The notes beneath the pieces were generated by a model that was given only the letters and a program-made list of their open reading frames with translations, did not search any database and had not been told where the DNA came from. From NCBI GenBank assembly GCA_020348305.1, contig CP070746.1:419371-467878 (forward strand): a stretch of DNA of 48,508 bases, written 5' to 3'. A program made the translations under genes and the position numbers. The stretch comes from Desulfobacterales bacterium (GTDB lineage Bacteria > Desulfobacterota > Desulfobacteria > Desulfobacterales > JAHEIW01). Shown one piece after another: positions 18,823 to 27,287 of this stretch; position 1 is the first letter of the stretch, and each line of letters opens with the position of its first letter.

Positions 18823-20091
18823 TCATCGTTTACCCAATAGTTTATCAACGGTTTTGACCAGTTCCCATAAGTCAACCGGCTTCGAAAAAATGGTGGAAAA
18901 CCCCAATTCGGCCACTTCGTTCAACTTCGCATGATCTGGATAACCGGTGGTGATGATTACCTGCATATCGGCGAATTCCGGCTCTTTTTTGATGATGCGG
19001 CAAACCTCGAGTCCGTCCATTTCAGGCATGAATATATCGAGAATGAGTAAATCCGGCCGGTAAGTTCCCAGCTTTATGGATGCCTCAATCCCATTGGCGG
19101 CTTCTTCGACAAGATAGAGCCGATCCAGTGTGAGCGCCTCGATAACTACCTGCCGGATCGCTTGATCATCATCAACCACCAAAATTTTAGGTGCTTTGCG
19201 CCTCAATAGGGTGGGCAGATATACAGTAAAGGTTGTCCCCTCCCCCTGTCGGCTTTGGAAAGAAATCTCACCCTCATGGGCTTTGACCAGGCTGTAAGTC
19301 ACCGAAAGACCGATTCCGGTACCACCTTCGGCCTGCTTATCGGTGATAAACGGCAGAAAGATTTCATCCGAAATTGAGGGGCGAATCCCTCGACCGTTAT
19401 CGCTGATACGAATAAAAATACGTCCGTCTTTAATTTGAAAACCGGTGGATATTTGAATGCGGCCCTGATCGTGATCGATCGCCTGGATGGCGTTTATCAC
19501 GATATTTAAGATGATCTGTTCAATGCTTTGCAGATTTCCTTCTATAAGCGGCAGATTTTCGATTAAGTCGAGTTCAAGTTGAACCCCTGATTTGCGGAGA
19601 GTGGTTTGAGCCAGTCGCAACGCATTTCTGACCGCTGTGTTCACTTGTAAGGGGCTTATTTCAGCAACGTTGGATTGCCTGGAGAAATTTTTTAGGTCGG
19701 CCACGATTTTAGCTATCCGATTGGCAGCCATATCCATATCAGAAATAAGTTGCGGTAAATTGTCTTTGAGAAAGTCATAGGTAAGACCGCCATATTTTCT
19801 ATGCGGATCTTTTTCTTTTTGTTGCATTAAGATCGGCAGTAAATCAACCCAAACCTTCTGAATCAGCGGTAGATTAAACATAATGAGGTTGATGGGATTG
19901 TTGATTTCATGGGCAACCCCGGCTACCAGGGTGCCCAAGGTTTCCATTTTCTGTGCCTGCTGGAGCTGCTGTTGATAATCTTTCAGAGTTTTTTCCGCTC
20001 TCATACTGTGAATTTCCAACTGCATGATTTGCTCGCGCAACTCAGCTAACTCCTTGATCAATTCTTCGTTTGTCTTCTTTTCATCGATCAT
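18823..20091 (-). CDS. Soluble hybrid histidine kinase with C-terminal receiver domain
   Basis: The 422-residue protein has an N-terminal coiled coil (about 1-50), a HisKA domain with the phospho-acceptor His61 in GVAHEINNP, an HATPase domain (N box NIVINAIQAI, G boxes ISDNGRGIRP and GGTGIGLSV), and a CheY-like receiver at about 305-420 with phospho-acceptor Asp352 in LLILDIFMPEMDG and Lys in FSKPVDL. It has no membrane segment and no recognised sensor domain, so it probably takes its signal from a partner through the coiled coil. No output regulator lies beside it. It follows murI on the same strand, 46 bases away. Confidence 0.9.
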   Translation of the reverse strand: MIDEKKTNEELIKELAELREQIMQLEIHSMRAEKTLKDYQQQLQQAQKMETLGTLVAGVAHEINNPINLIMFNLPLIQKVWVDLLPILMQQKEKDPHRKYGGLTYDFLKDNLPQLISDMDMAANRIAKIVADLKNFSRQSNVAEISPLQVNTAVRNALRLAQTTLRKSGVQLELDLIENLPLIEGNLQSIEQIILNIVINAIQAIDHDQGRIQISTGFQIKDGRIFIRISDNGRGIRPSISDEIFLPFITDKQAEGGTGIGLSVTYSLVKAHEGEISFQSRQGEGTTFTVYLPTLLRRKAPKILVVDDDQAIRQVVIEALTLDRLYLVEEAANGIEASIKLGTYRPDLLILDIFMPEMDGLEVCRIIKKEPEFADMQVIITTGYPDHAKLNEVAELGFSTIFSKPVDLWELVKTVDKLLGKR

Positions 20092-20137
20092 ACATATATA
20101 TCCACCTTTTCGTTTATCAATTGCACATTAAATTCGT

Positions 20138-20923
20138 CTAGACGCTTGCGTTTTCAAGTTTGACATTTTCTTTGAGCGTCAGCTTGGCCATTTGTTCAAA
20201 CTGATGGGTGATATCAGAAACAAACAATCTTAAAATACCATTTTTGCGCAATAGATGAGCTCTATCAAATTGATTTTGCAGGTATTTCTCTAAATGTTCG
20301 GCGACACAAATCGAAGAATCCACAATACCCACATGTTTACCTATCTTCCGTTGAATAAGCGCTTTGATCAAAGGGTAATGGGTGCAGCCCAGAAGAAGGG
20401 TATCAATCTGTCGAATCTTTAACCGATGCAAATATTTTTTAACGATCATCGCCGTCTCAGGTTTCCTCAGCCAGCCTTCTTCCACCAAAGGTACCAGCAA
20501 CGGACATGCAATCGAGAATATCTTTGCCTCAGGGTTGTTTTCGATGATCTTTTTTTCATAAACCCCGCTTTGGACAGTTGCCCGGGTTCCAATGACGCCA
20601 AACCGCAAACGTCTGGAGATTTTCAATGCAAGTTCCACAGCCGGTGTGACCACCTCGAAAATAGGGATACTAAATCTTTCCCGAGCATATTCGAAAGCCA
20701 GACTTGATGCGGTATTGCATGCCATCACAATTATAACTGCCCCGTGGTTGACAAGAAAGTTTATATTCTCAATAGCATATTCAACTACTGTTTCAGCGCT
20801 TTTGATTCCATAAGGCGTGCGTGCGGTATCCCCGAAGTAAATCAGGTCATGGTCGGGGATTCGTTCGCGAATTGCCTTAACGACGGTGAGGCCACCGACG
20901 CCTGAATCAAATATGCCGATCAT
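20138..20923 (-). CDS. murI: Glutamate racemase
   Basis: MurI makes D-glutamate for peptidoglycan from L-glutamate by a cofactor-independent two-base mechanism. The 261-residue protein begins MIGIFDSGVGGLTV with the conserved Asp6-Ser7 pair. The first catalytic Cys is in VIVMACNTASSLA and the second in LLLGCTHYPL. It lies 67 bases downstream of the YkgJ-type gene in a minus-strand row that begins at dnaX. Confidence 0.96.
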   Translation of the reverse strand: MIGIFDSGVGGLTVVKAIRERIPDHDLIYFGDTARTPYGIKSAETVVEYAIENINFLVNHGAVIIVMACNTASSLAFEYARERFSIPIFEVVTPAVELALKISRRLRFGVIGTRATVQSGVYEKKIIENNPEAKIFSIACPLLVPLVEEGWLRKPETAMIVKKYLHRLKIRQIDTLLLGCTHYPLIKALIQRKIGKHVGIVDSSICVAEHLEKYLQNQFDRAHLLRKNGILRLFVSDITHQFEQMAKLTLKENVKLENASV

Positions 20924-20990
20924 AGTATTATTTCACAGGAAAGTTGAAAACGCTAGATGGGCTCAATGTTTGTTAAACGGATCCAAGAAA

Positions 20991-21392
20991 CTAGCTGCAG
21001 GTCGAAAGCTTTTTTTTGACGCATTCTTTTATCAGCCGGTCAGGCACATCCGTTCGAATACCGGAACAGCAAGCGGCTATGATATGCCAGTTATTGACAT
21101 CGGCTAATATACTTCCGATAAAGGGCCATTTTTTGCACATCTGCGGTTTGACTGGGTGAATCGTACACAGCCGATCCCAGAAGATACAATAACCGTTGTC
21201 ACCCTGAGTAAGAACAGGTTTGCCGCCTGATATCTGGCAGAATTCAGCCACAAATTGGCTCGAGTCCATATTTAGGTACCTTGAAATCCTCTGAATATCT
21301 TTGTCGGCAACAAAGGTTCCTCCATAACCCCGGCAACAGTCGCCGCATTTTTGACAGGTAAAAATATCGTCTGGGGTGATGGCATCAGACAC
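20991..21392 (-). CDS. YkgJ-type cysteine cluster protein (CxxCxxCC family)
   Basis: This 133-residue protein has the family cysteine pattern: FTCQKCGDCCRGYGG near the N-terminus and further cysteines in YCIFWDRLCTIHPVKPQMCKKW. The cluster is thought to bind zinc or an Fe-S centre; members are often called Fe-S oxidoreductases, but function is unproven. It overlaps the end of recR by eight bases, so expression is probably coupled. Confidence 0.85.
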   Translation of the reverse strand: MSDAITPDDIFTCQKCGDCCRGYGGTFVADKDIQRISRYLNMDSSQFVAEFCQISGGKPVLTQGDNGYCIFWDRLCTIHPVKPQMCKKWPFIGSILADVNNWHIIAACCSGIRTDVPDRLIKECVKKKLSTCS

Positions 21393-21984
21393 CGTGCCGA
21401 GTCTCCATGGCTTTTTTCAGCGTGACTTGATCTACATATTTGAGATCGCCCCCCATGGGCACACCTGATGCAATTCGGGTGACTTTGACCGGATATTTCT
21501 CGAGGCATTGTGCGATATATACGGCCGTCGCCTCTCCTTCTACATTGGTGCCCGTGGCAAGCACAACTTCATTCACCTGCCGGCCTTCGATCTTTGATAT
21601 AAGCTCATTGATCCGAATATCATCCGGACCGATCCCATTCATGGGGGACAATGCACCCGAGAGAATATGATACATTCCACGAAATGCTCCGGATTTTTCG
21701 ACCGCCACCATGTCTGCTGGCTGCTCCACCACACATAAAATAGACGCATCTCTCGTCGAATCGCCGCATATTTTGCATAGATCGCTGTCACTTAATCCGT
21801 AACATTTTTTACATAATCGTACCGTATCTTTGACCTTCACAATACTTTGGGCCAGTTCTTGGGCGTCTTTCCGGGGTGATCGCAGAATGTGCAGCGTAAG
21901 ACGTTCAGCCGTTTTTTCGCCTATTCCCGGAAGCTTTGAGATCTTATTGATCAAATCCAATATAGATGAAGGGTAATAGGTCAT
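21385..21984 (-). CDS. recR: Recombination protein RecR
   Basis: RecR acts with RecF/RecO to load RecA at gaps. The 199-residue form starts at the ATG at 21984 (MTYYPSSILDLINKI); the frame runs 30 codons further upstream, but nothing there matches the family. It shows the helix-hairpin-helix KLPGIGEKTAERLTLHI, the Cys4 zinc finger LCKKCYGLSDSDLCKICGD, and a Toprim domain (SILCVVEQPADMVAVE). It follows ybaB in the conserved dnaX-ybaB-recR order. Confidence 0.96.
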   Translation of the reverse strand: MTYYPSSILDLINKISKLPGIGEKTAERLTLHILRSPRKDAQELAQSIVKVKDTVRLCKKCYGLSDSDLCKICGDSTRDASILCVVEQPADMVAVEKSGAFRGMYHILSGALSPMNGIGPDDIRINELISKIEGRQVNEVVLATGTNVEGEATAVYIAQCLEKYPVKVTRIASGVPMGGDLKYVDQVTLKKAMETRHGV

Positions 21985-22091
21985 AATGCTTTTAGCCTCA
22001 GAAGTTATCAATATAATATGAAGGCATTTTAATATCAAACATCGGCGTTGAAATGATTCTGTTGCGAGGTGCATGATGCCGTTTGAAAACA

Positions 22092-22132
22092 GTAACCCGC
22101 AACACGCAACGCGAATCTCGTAACCCGCATTA
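22092..22132. repeat. Short CGCAAC/GTAACCCGCA repeat tract
   Basis: Between recR and ybaB two copies of GTAACCCGCA flank a CACGCAACGCGA stretch. The tract resembles short intergenic repeats often scattered in genomes of this phylum. It carries no gene and no clear hairpin. Confidence 0.3.
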
Positions 22133-22441
22133 CATCAATCCCGGTATATTCATTCCGCCGGTTAGTTTACTCATTTCAGCCGTTACCATCTCCTGGGAAT
22201 TTGTCAACGCGTCGTTAACGGCTGAAAGGATTAAATCTTGAAGCATCTCCACATCATCAGGGTCAACAACCTCTTTTTCAATTTGGATGGAAACAATCTG
22301 CTGCCGACCGTTGGCAACTACTTTTACCATCCCGCCACCGGAAGCGGATTCCACGGTTTTCTCAGCCATCTCTTCCTGTAGTTTCATCATCTTCGCCTGA
22401 AGTTTCTGGGCCTGCTTCATCATGTTTGCCATACCTTTCAT
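22130..22441 (-). CDS. ybaB: YbaB/EbfC family nucleoid-associated protein
   Basis: YbaB-type proteins are small dimeric DNA-binding proteins found next to dnaX and recR. The 103-residue form begins at the ATG at 22441 ([12 protein letters not shown]), preceded by a near-perfect AGGAGG six bases upstream; the frame's earlier TTG is therefore rejected. The Met/Gln/Lys-rich first helix, [19 protein letters not shown] and [15 protein letters not shown] are family-typical. dnaX ends 21 bases upstream. Confidence 0.94.
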   Translation of the reverse strand: MKGMANMMKQAQKLQAKMMKLQEEMAEKTVESASGGGMVKVVANGRQQIVSIQIEKEVVDPDDVEMLQDLILSAVNDALTNSQEMVTAEMSKLTGGMNIPGLM

Positions 22442-22462
22442 GAATATACCTCCTAACAATGA

Positions 22463-24151
22463 CTACCTTATTTTTACATCTATCAGCTTGCCATTAAAAA
22501 TATCAATAGCATCTGCGATCAAAGGGTGACTTAAGGCTTTTTGTTTCAAATGAGTGTCCTTAGTATTTTTTTTTTGATTATCCTCAGACGGATCGATTTT
22601 GGTCGTAATAAAGATCTGTTTCTCCTTACCAAAATACTCAGTGCATATCCTTTTTAGAAAGGCCATGTTTTTTTCGCGCTGGACCATATTAATGGTAAAT
22701 CCATTGCCGACGACTTCAATTTCAAGACGGTTTTCGGACACATTCTTTAAACTGCATTTGGTTAAGTTGACCGCAAGGGAAGGATTTTTTTGTGAAATAT
22801 GCTCATAAATGGTATTCCAGATGTCATCAAGGTTCGCCTGGATAACATCAGTTGAAACGTTGAGTGTCGCTCGAACTTCTGGGAAACCCCGGCCAGTGTT
22901 AAAGCTCCTTTTTTGATCGTTCCGAGCACCATATCTTTCAGATTCTAGTCGAATATCCTCTGCTTCCTTCTCTGGCGTTAAACCATCGCTCGGCTGCAGG
23001 TTACTGGCAATTTCCTGTCGCAAATAATCAAGTTTATCAATAAGATCATCGATCGGCAAGGCTGGTTTGAACTGAAACATCCGAATCAAGCTCATTTCAA
23101 GGGCCAATTTCGGCTGGACGGCAAGCCGAATGGAGGATTCGTCCCTGAAAAGAAGATCGAAAATCTGATTTAAAACCGCCACAGATACTGGTTTGGATTG
23201 CTCAACCAATAAATCAATTTCGTGTTCAGGCAGATCCACTAATTTGCCAATCTTTTTTCCCATTTTAACAACCAACAGGTTCCGAAAATGATCCAAGAGG
23301 TCCGCATATAGCTTTTTCAGATCATGACCCCGTTCATAAATGTCATCCAGTATATCAAGAGCAGTGGTAAAATCGCCACGCAGGATAGAATCTGATAGAT
23401 CAAACAAAAATTTCCTGTCGATAACGCCTAATATGTCTAACAGCTGCTCATGCGTTATCGATTCTTTGGAACAGGACATGACCTGATCCAGGAGACTTAT
23501 CGCGTCTCTCATACTACCGCCTGCCTCCCGTGCTATCAGCCCAAGGCTCTCTTGGGCAAGCGCAAAGTCTTCTTGATTACAGATAAATCCCAGGTGCGAT
23601 GAAACCGCTTCGAGGTTTATGCGTTTAAAATCATGCCGCTGACAGCGGGAAAGAATGGTTATCGGAATTTTATGCGGTTCTGTGGTAGCAAAAATAAACA
23701 TTATATGCGACGGCGGCTCCTCAAGGGTCTTCAAAAGGGCGTTGAAGGCGGGAGTGCTGAGCATGTGGACTTCATCAATAATGTAGATCTTGTAAAGACT
23801 ATGGGCCGGCATGTATTTGATGTTTTCCCGCAACTCCCGAACCTGGTCAACGCTATTATTCGACGCTCCGTCGATTTCATGGACATCCACTGCATGTCCA
23901 GCAGTGATTTCAGTGCAGGATCGGCAGATATTACAGGGTTTCGGCGTGGGTCCCTCTTCACAATTCATGGCCTTTGCCAAAATCCTGGCAACGGTCGTCT
24001 TTCCGGTCCCTCGAGGGCCAGAAAACAGGACGGCATGGGCAACTCTATCCGCAGAAATCGCATTGGACAACGTGCGTGTGATATGATCCTGTTCAACAAC
24101 CTGCTCAAAGGCTTGTGGACGGTATTTGCGTGCAAGAACTAGATAGGACAT
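22463..24151 (-). CDS. dnaX: DNA polymerase III subunits gamma/tau
   Basis: DnaX is the clamp-loader ATPase that organises the replicative polymerase. The 562-residue form starts at the ATG at 24151 (MSYLVLARKYRPQAFEQVV), the family start. It has Walker A GPRGTGKTT at 45-53, zinc ligands Cys64, Cys73, Cys76 and Cys79, the DEVHML Walker B and the sensor ILSRCQRHDF. The C-terminal third is variable. A run of ten A residues in the coding strand (22566-22575) lies about 30 codons before the stop. The frame upstream of the start runs into a tRNA gene and is not translated. Confidence 0.96.
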   Translation of the reverse strand: MSYLVLARKYRPQAFEQVVEQDHITRTLSNAISADRVAHAVLFSGPRGTGKTTVARILAKAMNCEEGPTPKPCNICRSCTEITAGHAVDVHEIDGASNNSVDQVRELRENIKYMPAHSLYKIYIIDEVHMLSTPAFNALLKTLEEPPSHIMFIFATTEPHKIPITILSRCQRHDFKRINLEAVSSHLGFICNQEDFALAQESLGLIAREAGGSMRDAISLLDQVMSCSKESITHEQLLDILGVIDRKFLFDLSDSILRGDFTTALDILDDIYERGHDLKKLYADLLDHFRNLLVVKMGKKIGKLVDLPEHEIDLLVEQSKPVSVAVLNQIFDLLFRDESSIRLAVQPKLALEMSLIRMFQFKPALPIDDLIDKLDYLRQEIASNLQPSDGLTPEKEAEDIRLESERYGARNDQKRSFNTGRGFPEVRATLNVSTDVIQANLDDIWNTIYEHISQKNPSLAVNLTKCSLKNVSENRLEIEVVGNGFTINMVQREKNMAFLKRICTEYFGKEKQIFITTKIDPSEDNQKKNTKDTHLKQKALSHPLIADAIDIFNGKLIDVKIR

Positions 24152-24172
24152 AAAGAAGTGCCTAATTAACGA

Positions 24173-24266
24173 TGGCGGAGAGAGAGGGATTCGAACCCTC
24201 GGTGCCGCTTTTGGCAGCACACACGATTTCCAGTCGTGCTCCTTCGGCCAGCTCGGACATCTCTCC
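24173..24266 (-). tRNA. tRNA-Ser (anticodon GGA)
   Basis: The minus strand reads as a class II tRNA with a 7-bp acceptor stem (GGAGAGA/TCTCTCC), discriminator G, encoded CCA (24173-24175), the T-arm GGTTCGAATCC, a long variable arm (TGTGCTGCCAAAAGCGGCAC) and an anticodon loop CTGGAAA. Anticodon GGA reads UCC and UCU. It lies directly upstream of dnaX. Confidence 0.95.
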
Positions 24267-24384
24267 GCAAAACCTTTTATGTGATACTTTAATTTGGATA
24301 CTGATCGCTATGGGTCATTTGATAATGAAAGAATGGAACAGTGTTTTTTTCGAATAACAATCAACTAATAACAAATAACGACAT

Positions 24385-24477
24385 TGGCGGAGAGGGTGGG
24401 ATTCGAACCCACGATCCCGTTTTTGACAGGATACCGCTTTTCGAGAGCGGAGCCTTCAGCCACTCGGCCACCTCTCC
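24385..24477 (-). tRNA. tRNA-Ser (anticodon CGA)
   Basis: The minus strand encodes a second class II tRNA-Ser with acceptor stem GGAGAGG/CCTCTCC, encoded CCA (24385-24387), a long variable arm and anticodon stem CCGCT/AGCGG around the loop CTCGAAA. Anticodon CGA reads UCG. It stands 118 bases upstream of the GGA tRNA and may share a transcript with it. Confidence 0.95.
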
Positions 24478-24510
24478 AGAATTCTTCTATGCCTATATGT
24501 CAGGTAGCTC

Positions 24511-24539
24511 TGAATATACTTTTTAGCAAGGGCTGTCAA
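24511..24539 (-). promoter_or_regulatory. Candidate sigma70 promoter of the tRNA-Ser genes
   Basis: On the minus strand TTGACA (24534-24539) and TATTCA (24511-24516) are separated by 17 bases. The predicted start lies about 25 bases upstream of the tRNA-Ser(CGA) 5' end. Confidence 0.5.
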
Positions 24540-24672
24540 TGATCTTCTGGCCAAACAACTCTACACCAAAGACCCTTGATTTTAGATCTTTATCAATCTT
24601 ATTGCAAAAATTCTCTTAACGAATAATTCTTTTTAGACCAGCGAGCAAAAGTCCATGATAATTACAAAAAGG

Positions 24673-25395
24673 TTAAGCCTCAAACATTTGCTTAACCTCT
24701 TGGGTATAATTACCGGCTTCGTCGCACAGGATTAGAGGCGATTCGATTTTGGTGCCAGGGCGCCCTCCCTTCACCCCTTCAACGATAATCAATTTCGCCT
24801 CTGAAAGTCTGCTGGAATGTATGGTCCGAACAATTTTCGGCTCAATTCGATCGGATCGCATCTGCGTTAAAAGCTCCGCCGTGCGCTCAGCCGTATAGAT
24901 GGTAACAAACCTACCGGCTGGCCGCAACATCCGCCGGGCTGTCACTATCACATCAGAGAGGGTAGCCTGAATCTCGTGTCGAGCAACCGCGCGCTGATGG
25001 TCCGGATTTATCCGGCCCGCATGCGATTTCCGAAAAGGCGGATTGCAAACAACAAGATCAACCTGGCCCGATATCATCTCAGATCTTAGCAATTTCATAT
25101 CCTTGCAAACAATCGTAATACGCTCTTCCATGCGGTTGTCTTTTATATTGAAATTGGCAAGTTCTGATAGCTCTTTTTGTACCTCAATTCCGTAAACAAT
25201 TATTGTTGGATTACGATAGGCCATTATCAGCGGAATAATGCCGCAGCCCGTCCCCAGATCAAGGACCCTGTCGCCCGGATGAGGTCTGGCATAATAAGCC
25301 AATAACACGGCATCAATGGAAAAACGATATCCGGACTGATTCTGCCGGATTCGGATCTGACCGTTAAAATAGGAATCTGAAGTCATTGCTTGCAT
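24673..25395 (-). CDS. tRNA1(Val) adenine-37 N6-methyltransferase-like protein (TrmN6/YfiC family)
   Basis: This 240-residue SAM-dependent methyltransferase resembles TrmN6. The QNQSGYRFSIDAVLLAYYA opening is typical of the family; the SAM-binding motif is VLDLGTGCGIIPL and the catalytic motif for exocyclic amino groups is NPPF at about 125-128. Two close ATGs (25395, 25386) lack a clear ribosome binding site, so the start may be three codons shorter. A general N6-adenine methyltransferase is the alternative call. Confidence 0.82.
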   Translation of the reverse strand: MQAMTSDSYFNGQIRIRQNQSGYRFSIDAVLLAYYARPHPGDRVLDLGTGCGIIPLIMAYRNPTIIVYGIEVQKELSELANFNIKDNRMEERITIVCKDMKLLRSEMISGQVDLVVCNPPFRKSHAGRINPDHQRAVARHEIQATLSDVIVTARRMLRPAGRFVTIYTAERTAELLTQMRSDRIEPKIVRTIHSSRLSEAKLIIVEGVKGGRPGTKIESPLILCDEAGNYTQEVKQMFEA

Positions 25396-25446
25396 GAATA
25401 TAAATTCTGCAATTTAGGAATTGCGAATTTAGGTATTTAGGAATTA

Positions 25447-25761
25447 TTATATCGGCCCAATCTTAAATTTTATTTCTTCGACAAGTGTTTTACCGAAAGC
25501 AGCATTTAATTTTGAAATGATATCCTTTTTTAAAAACTGCAATTGATGTATCCATGTGGAGCTTGTCACATGAACCAGTAAAAGATGGCCTTTGAAGGCA
25601 GCCGGTTGAGCATTCTTTGCAATTGCTTCACCAACAACGCTATCCCATATTTGCCAAACCTGAGTTAATTCTCCATCAGACTCACGACGGTATTCACTTA
25701 AGACATGATCAATTAATTTGCCGATGTGCACAAAACCTGTTTTTTTATTTCGTTCTCGCAT
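25447..25761 (-). CDS. DUF721/DciA-like protein
   Basis: The 104-residue product matches the DUF721 pattern: a helix (HIGKLIDHVLSEYR), the WQIWDSVVGEAIAKNAQPAAF segment, then LLVHVTSSTWIHQLQFLKKDIISKLN. DciA members in this family help load the replicative helicase DnaB in bacteria without DnaC. I use the ATG at 25761; a TTG at 25809 would add 16 residues, and neither start has a good ribosome binding site. It lies 51 bases upstream of the methyltransferase gene. Confidence 0.72.
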   Translation of the reverse strand: MRERNKKTGFVHIGKLIDHVLSEYRRESDGELTQVWQIWDSVVGEAIAKNAQPAAFKGHLLLVHVTSSTWIHQLQFLKKDIISKLNAAFGKTLVEEIKFKIGPI

Positions 25762-25994
25762 GTCCGCTAAACTAAATTTAAGGAAAAATACCTCTTGGAT
25801 TAAATCCAAAAAAATAATATATTAAATTCCAATGTTCCGGATCATGTATTCACAAATATTAAGCCAGTCCCCAAATGTAATGTCAAGGGAAACCCATTGC
25901 TTTTTGCTTGACTTGATGACGTGGGTAACTTATTTTAGAAATAACTTTAATTTATCCGATTTTTGTATAGGTAAATAATTGACAAACCGGGGTG

Positions 25995-26108
25995 TTTTCT
26001 CCGTCATGCCCACAAAAGCGGTCATCCAGGCATCGTCTCCGCGCAAGCGGGGATCCAGACATAAAATAAATTTTCCGGATTCCTGCTTTCGCAGGAATGA
26101 GAGTCATT
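25995..26108. repeat. dRS3-like dispersed repeat cluster upstream of hflK
   Basis: Three related palindromic pieces lie close together. One (26079-26098) is ATTCCTGCTTTCGCAGGAAT, which fits the 20-bp ATTCC-N10-GGAAT pattern of dRS3-type repeats. A second centres on CCGCGCAAGCGG (26039-26050). A third, degenerate copy is at about 26002-26026. The full unit resembles the widespread CGTCATnCCnGCnAAAGCnGG...ATCCAG intergenic repeats of proteobacteria. The rest of the 25810-26237 gap is AT-rich and shows no gene. Confidence 0.6.
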
Positions 26109-26237
26109 ATCGCAGAAAATTCCCCGACACCTCAAATAATCATAACCTTAACCCCTTTGGCACATTCTGAATAGGACATGATTGATTGAGCGGAAAGTTG
26201 CCTGAATGTACAGGGTTCACATGTTTTAAAGGAAAAA

Positions 26238-27287
26238 ATGATGAGTTGGGACTGGGAAAAGCTTAAACAGCAACAGCAAGGCAGAGGTGGGGTTCCTCCG
26301 CAGATGGATGAAATCGTTGACAAGCTTAAAAAGTTTAAACTTCCAGGGGGGCCGTTTGTGATTGTGATCTGCATTATTCTAGCGATCATCTTTGCTTACA
26401 GCGCGATCTATACCATTTCACCCGGCCACCGCGGGGTCATTCTTCGATTTGGCAAGTATGCTGGTACGGTCGGGGAAGGCCTTCACCTTAAGATCCCCTT
26501 TGGCGTCGACAAGGTTTTCAAGGTGCACACCGAACAAGTGGATACGGAGACCTTTGGTTTCCGAACCGTCCGCCCCGGTATTCGGACCCAATATGAAAAG
26601 GGCCCCGTGGGGGGGAGGGAATCTCTCATGCTCACCGGCGATCTCAACGTCATCGATGTGGAATGGATCGTCCAGTTCCGGAGGGAAGACCCGCAGAAGT
26701 TCCTCTTTAACGTTCGGGACCCGGTTAAGGCACTCCGAGACATCAGTGAATCGGTCAATCGGCGTATCGTGGGAAACTGGAGCTTTGACTATGTCCTCCA
26801 AAACCGGGAGGAGGTTAACAAAAATGCTCAGGAGGAGCTCCAGAAGATTCTCAACGAGTATGAAACCGGAATCCGCGTTGTCAACGTGAGGCTCCAGAAC
26901 GTGGTCCCTCCCGACCCTGTGAAGGGCGCCTTCAATGAGGTCAACGAGGCCCAGCAGGAAAGGGAGAACCTCATCAACCAGGCCCAGGAAACATACAACC
27001 GAGAGATTCCAAAGGCCAGGGGAGAAGCAGAAAGAACCATCAACGGCGCCCGAGGATTCGCCCTGGAGCGAGTGAACCGGGCCAAGGGGGATGTGGCCCG
27101 GTTCTCGGCCGTCCTCAAAGAATACCAAAACGCGGAAGAGGTCACCAAACGGCGCCTCTATCTGGAGGCCTTTCAGACGATCTTACCCAACGCCAAGCAG
27201 ATCTATATCATCGATAGTGACCAGCAAGGCGTTTTGCCGCTGCTTCAATTGAATCAAACAGAGCGCAAAGGGGGTGAGGCCCAATGA
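26238..27287 (+). CDS. hflK: FtsH protease modulator HflK
   Basis: HflK forms, with HflC, a large membrane cage around the FtsH protease. The 349-residue protein has a short Gln/Gly-rich N-terminus, one transmembrane helix at about 38-58 (FVIVICIILAIIFAYSAIY), and an SPFH/band 7 domain (SPGHRGVILRFGKYAG...NVVPPDPVKGAFNEV). AAAGGA precedes two adjacent ATGs. It overlaps hflC by four bases (ATGA). Codon choice is visibly richer in C- and G-ending codons (CTC, GTC, AAG, GGC) than in the flanking genes. Confidence 0.94.
   Translation: MMSWDWEKLKQQQQGRGGVPPQMDEIVDKLKKFKLPGGPFVIVICIILAIIFAYSAIYTISPGHRGVILRFGKYAGTVGEGLHLKIPFGVDKVFKVHTEQVDTETFGFRTVRPGIRTQYEKGPVGGRESLMLTGDLNVIDVEWIVQFRREDPQKFLFNVRDPVKALRDISESVNRRIVGNWSFDYVLQNREEVNKNAQEELQKILNEYETGIRVVNVRLQNVVPPDPVKGAFNEVNEAQQERENLINQAQETYNREIPKARGEAERTINGARGFALERVNRAKGDVARFSAVLKEYQNAEEVTKRRLYLEAFQTILPNAKQIYIIDSDQQGVLPLLQLNQTERKGGEAQ

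Noticed and set aside
24152..24220. N-terminal extension of dnaX
   Set aside because: The extra codons read through the tRNA-Ser gene; the family start is the ATG at 24151.
26418..27128. 236-codon open frame on the minus strand inside hflK
   Set aside because: It is a shadow of the high G+C third-position use of hflK; the translation resembles no protein and hflK itself is unmistakable.
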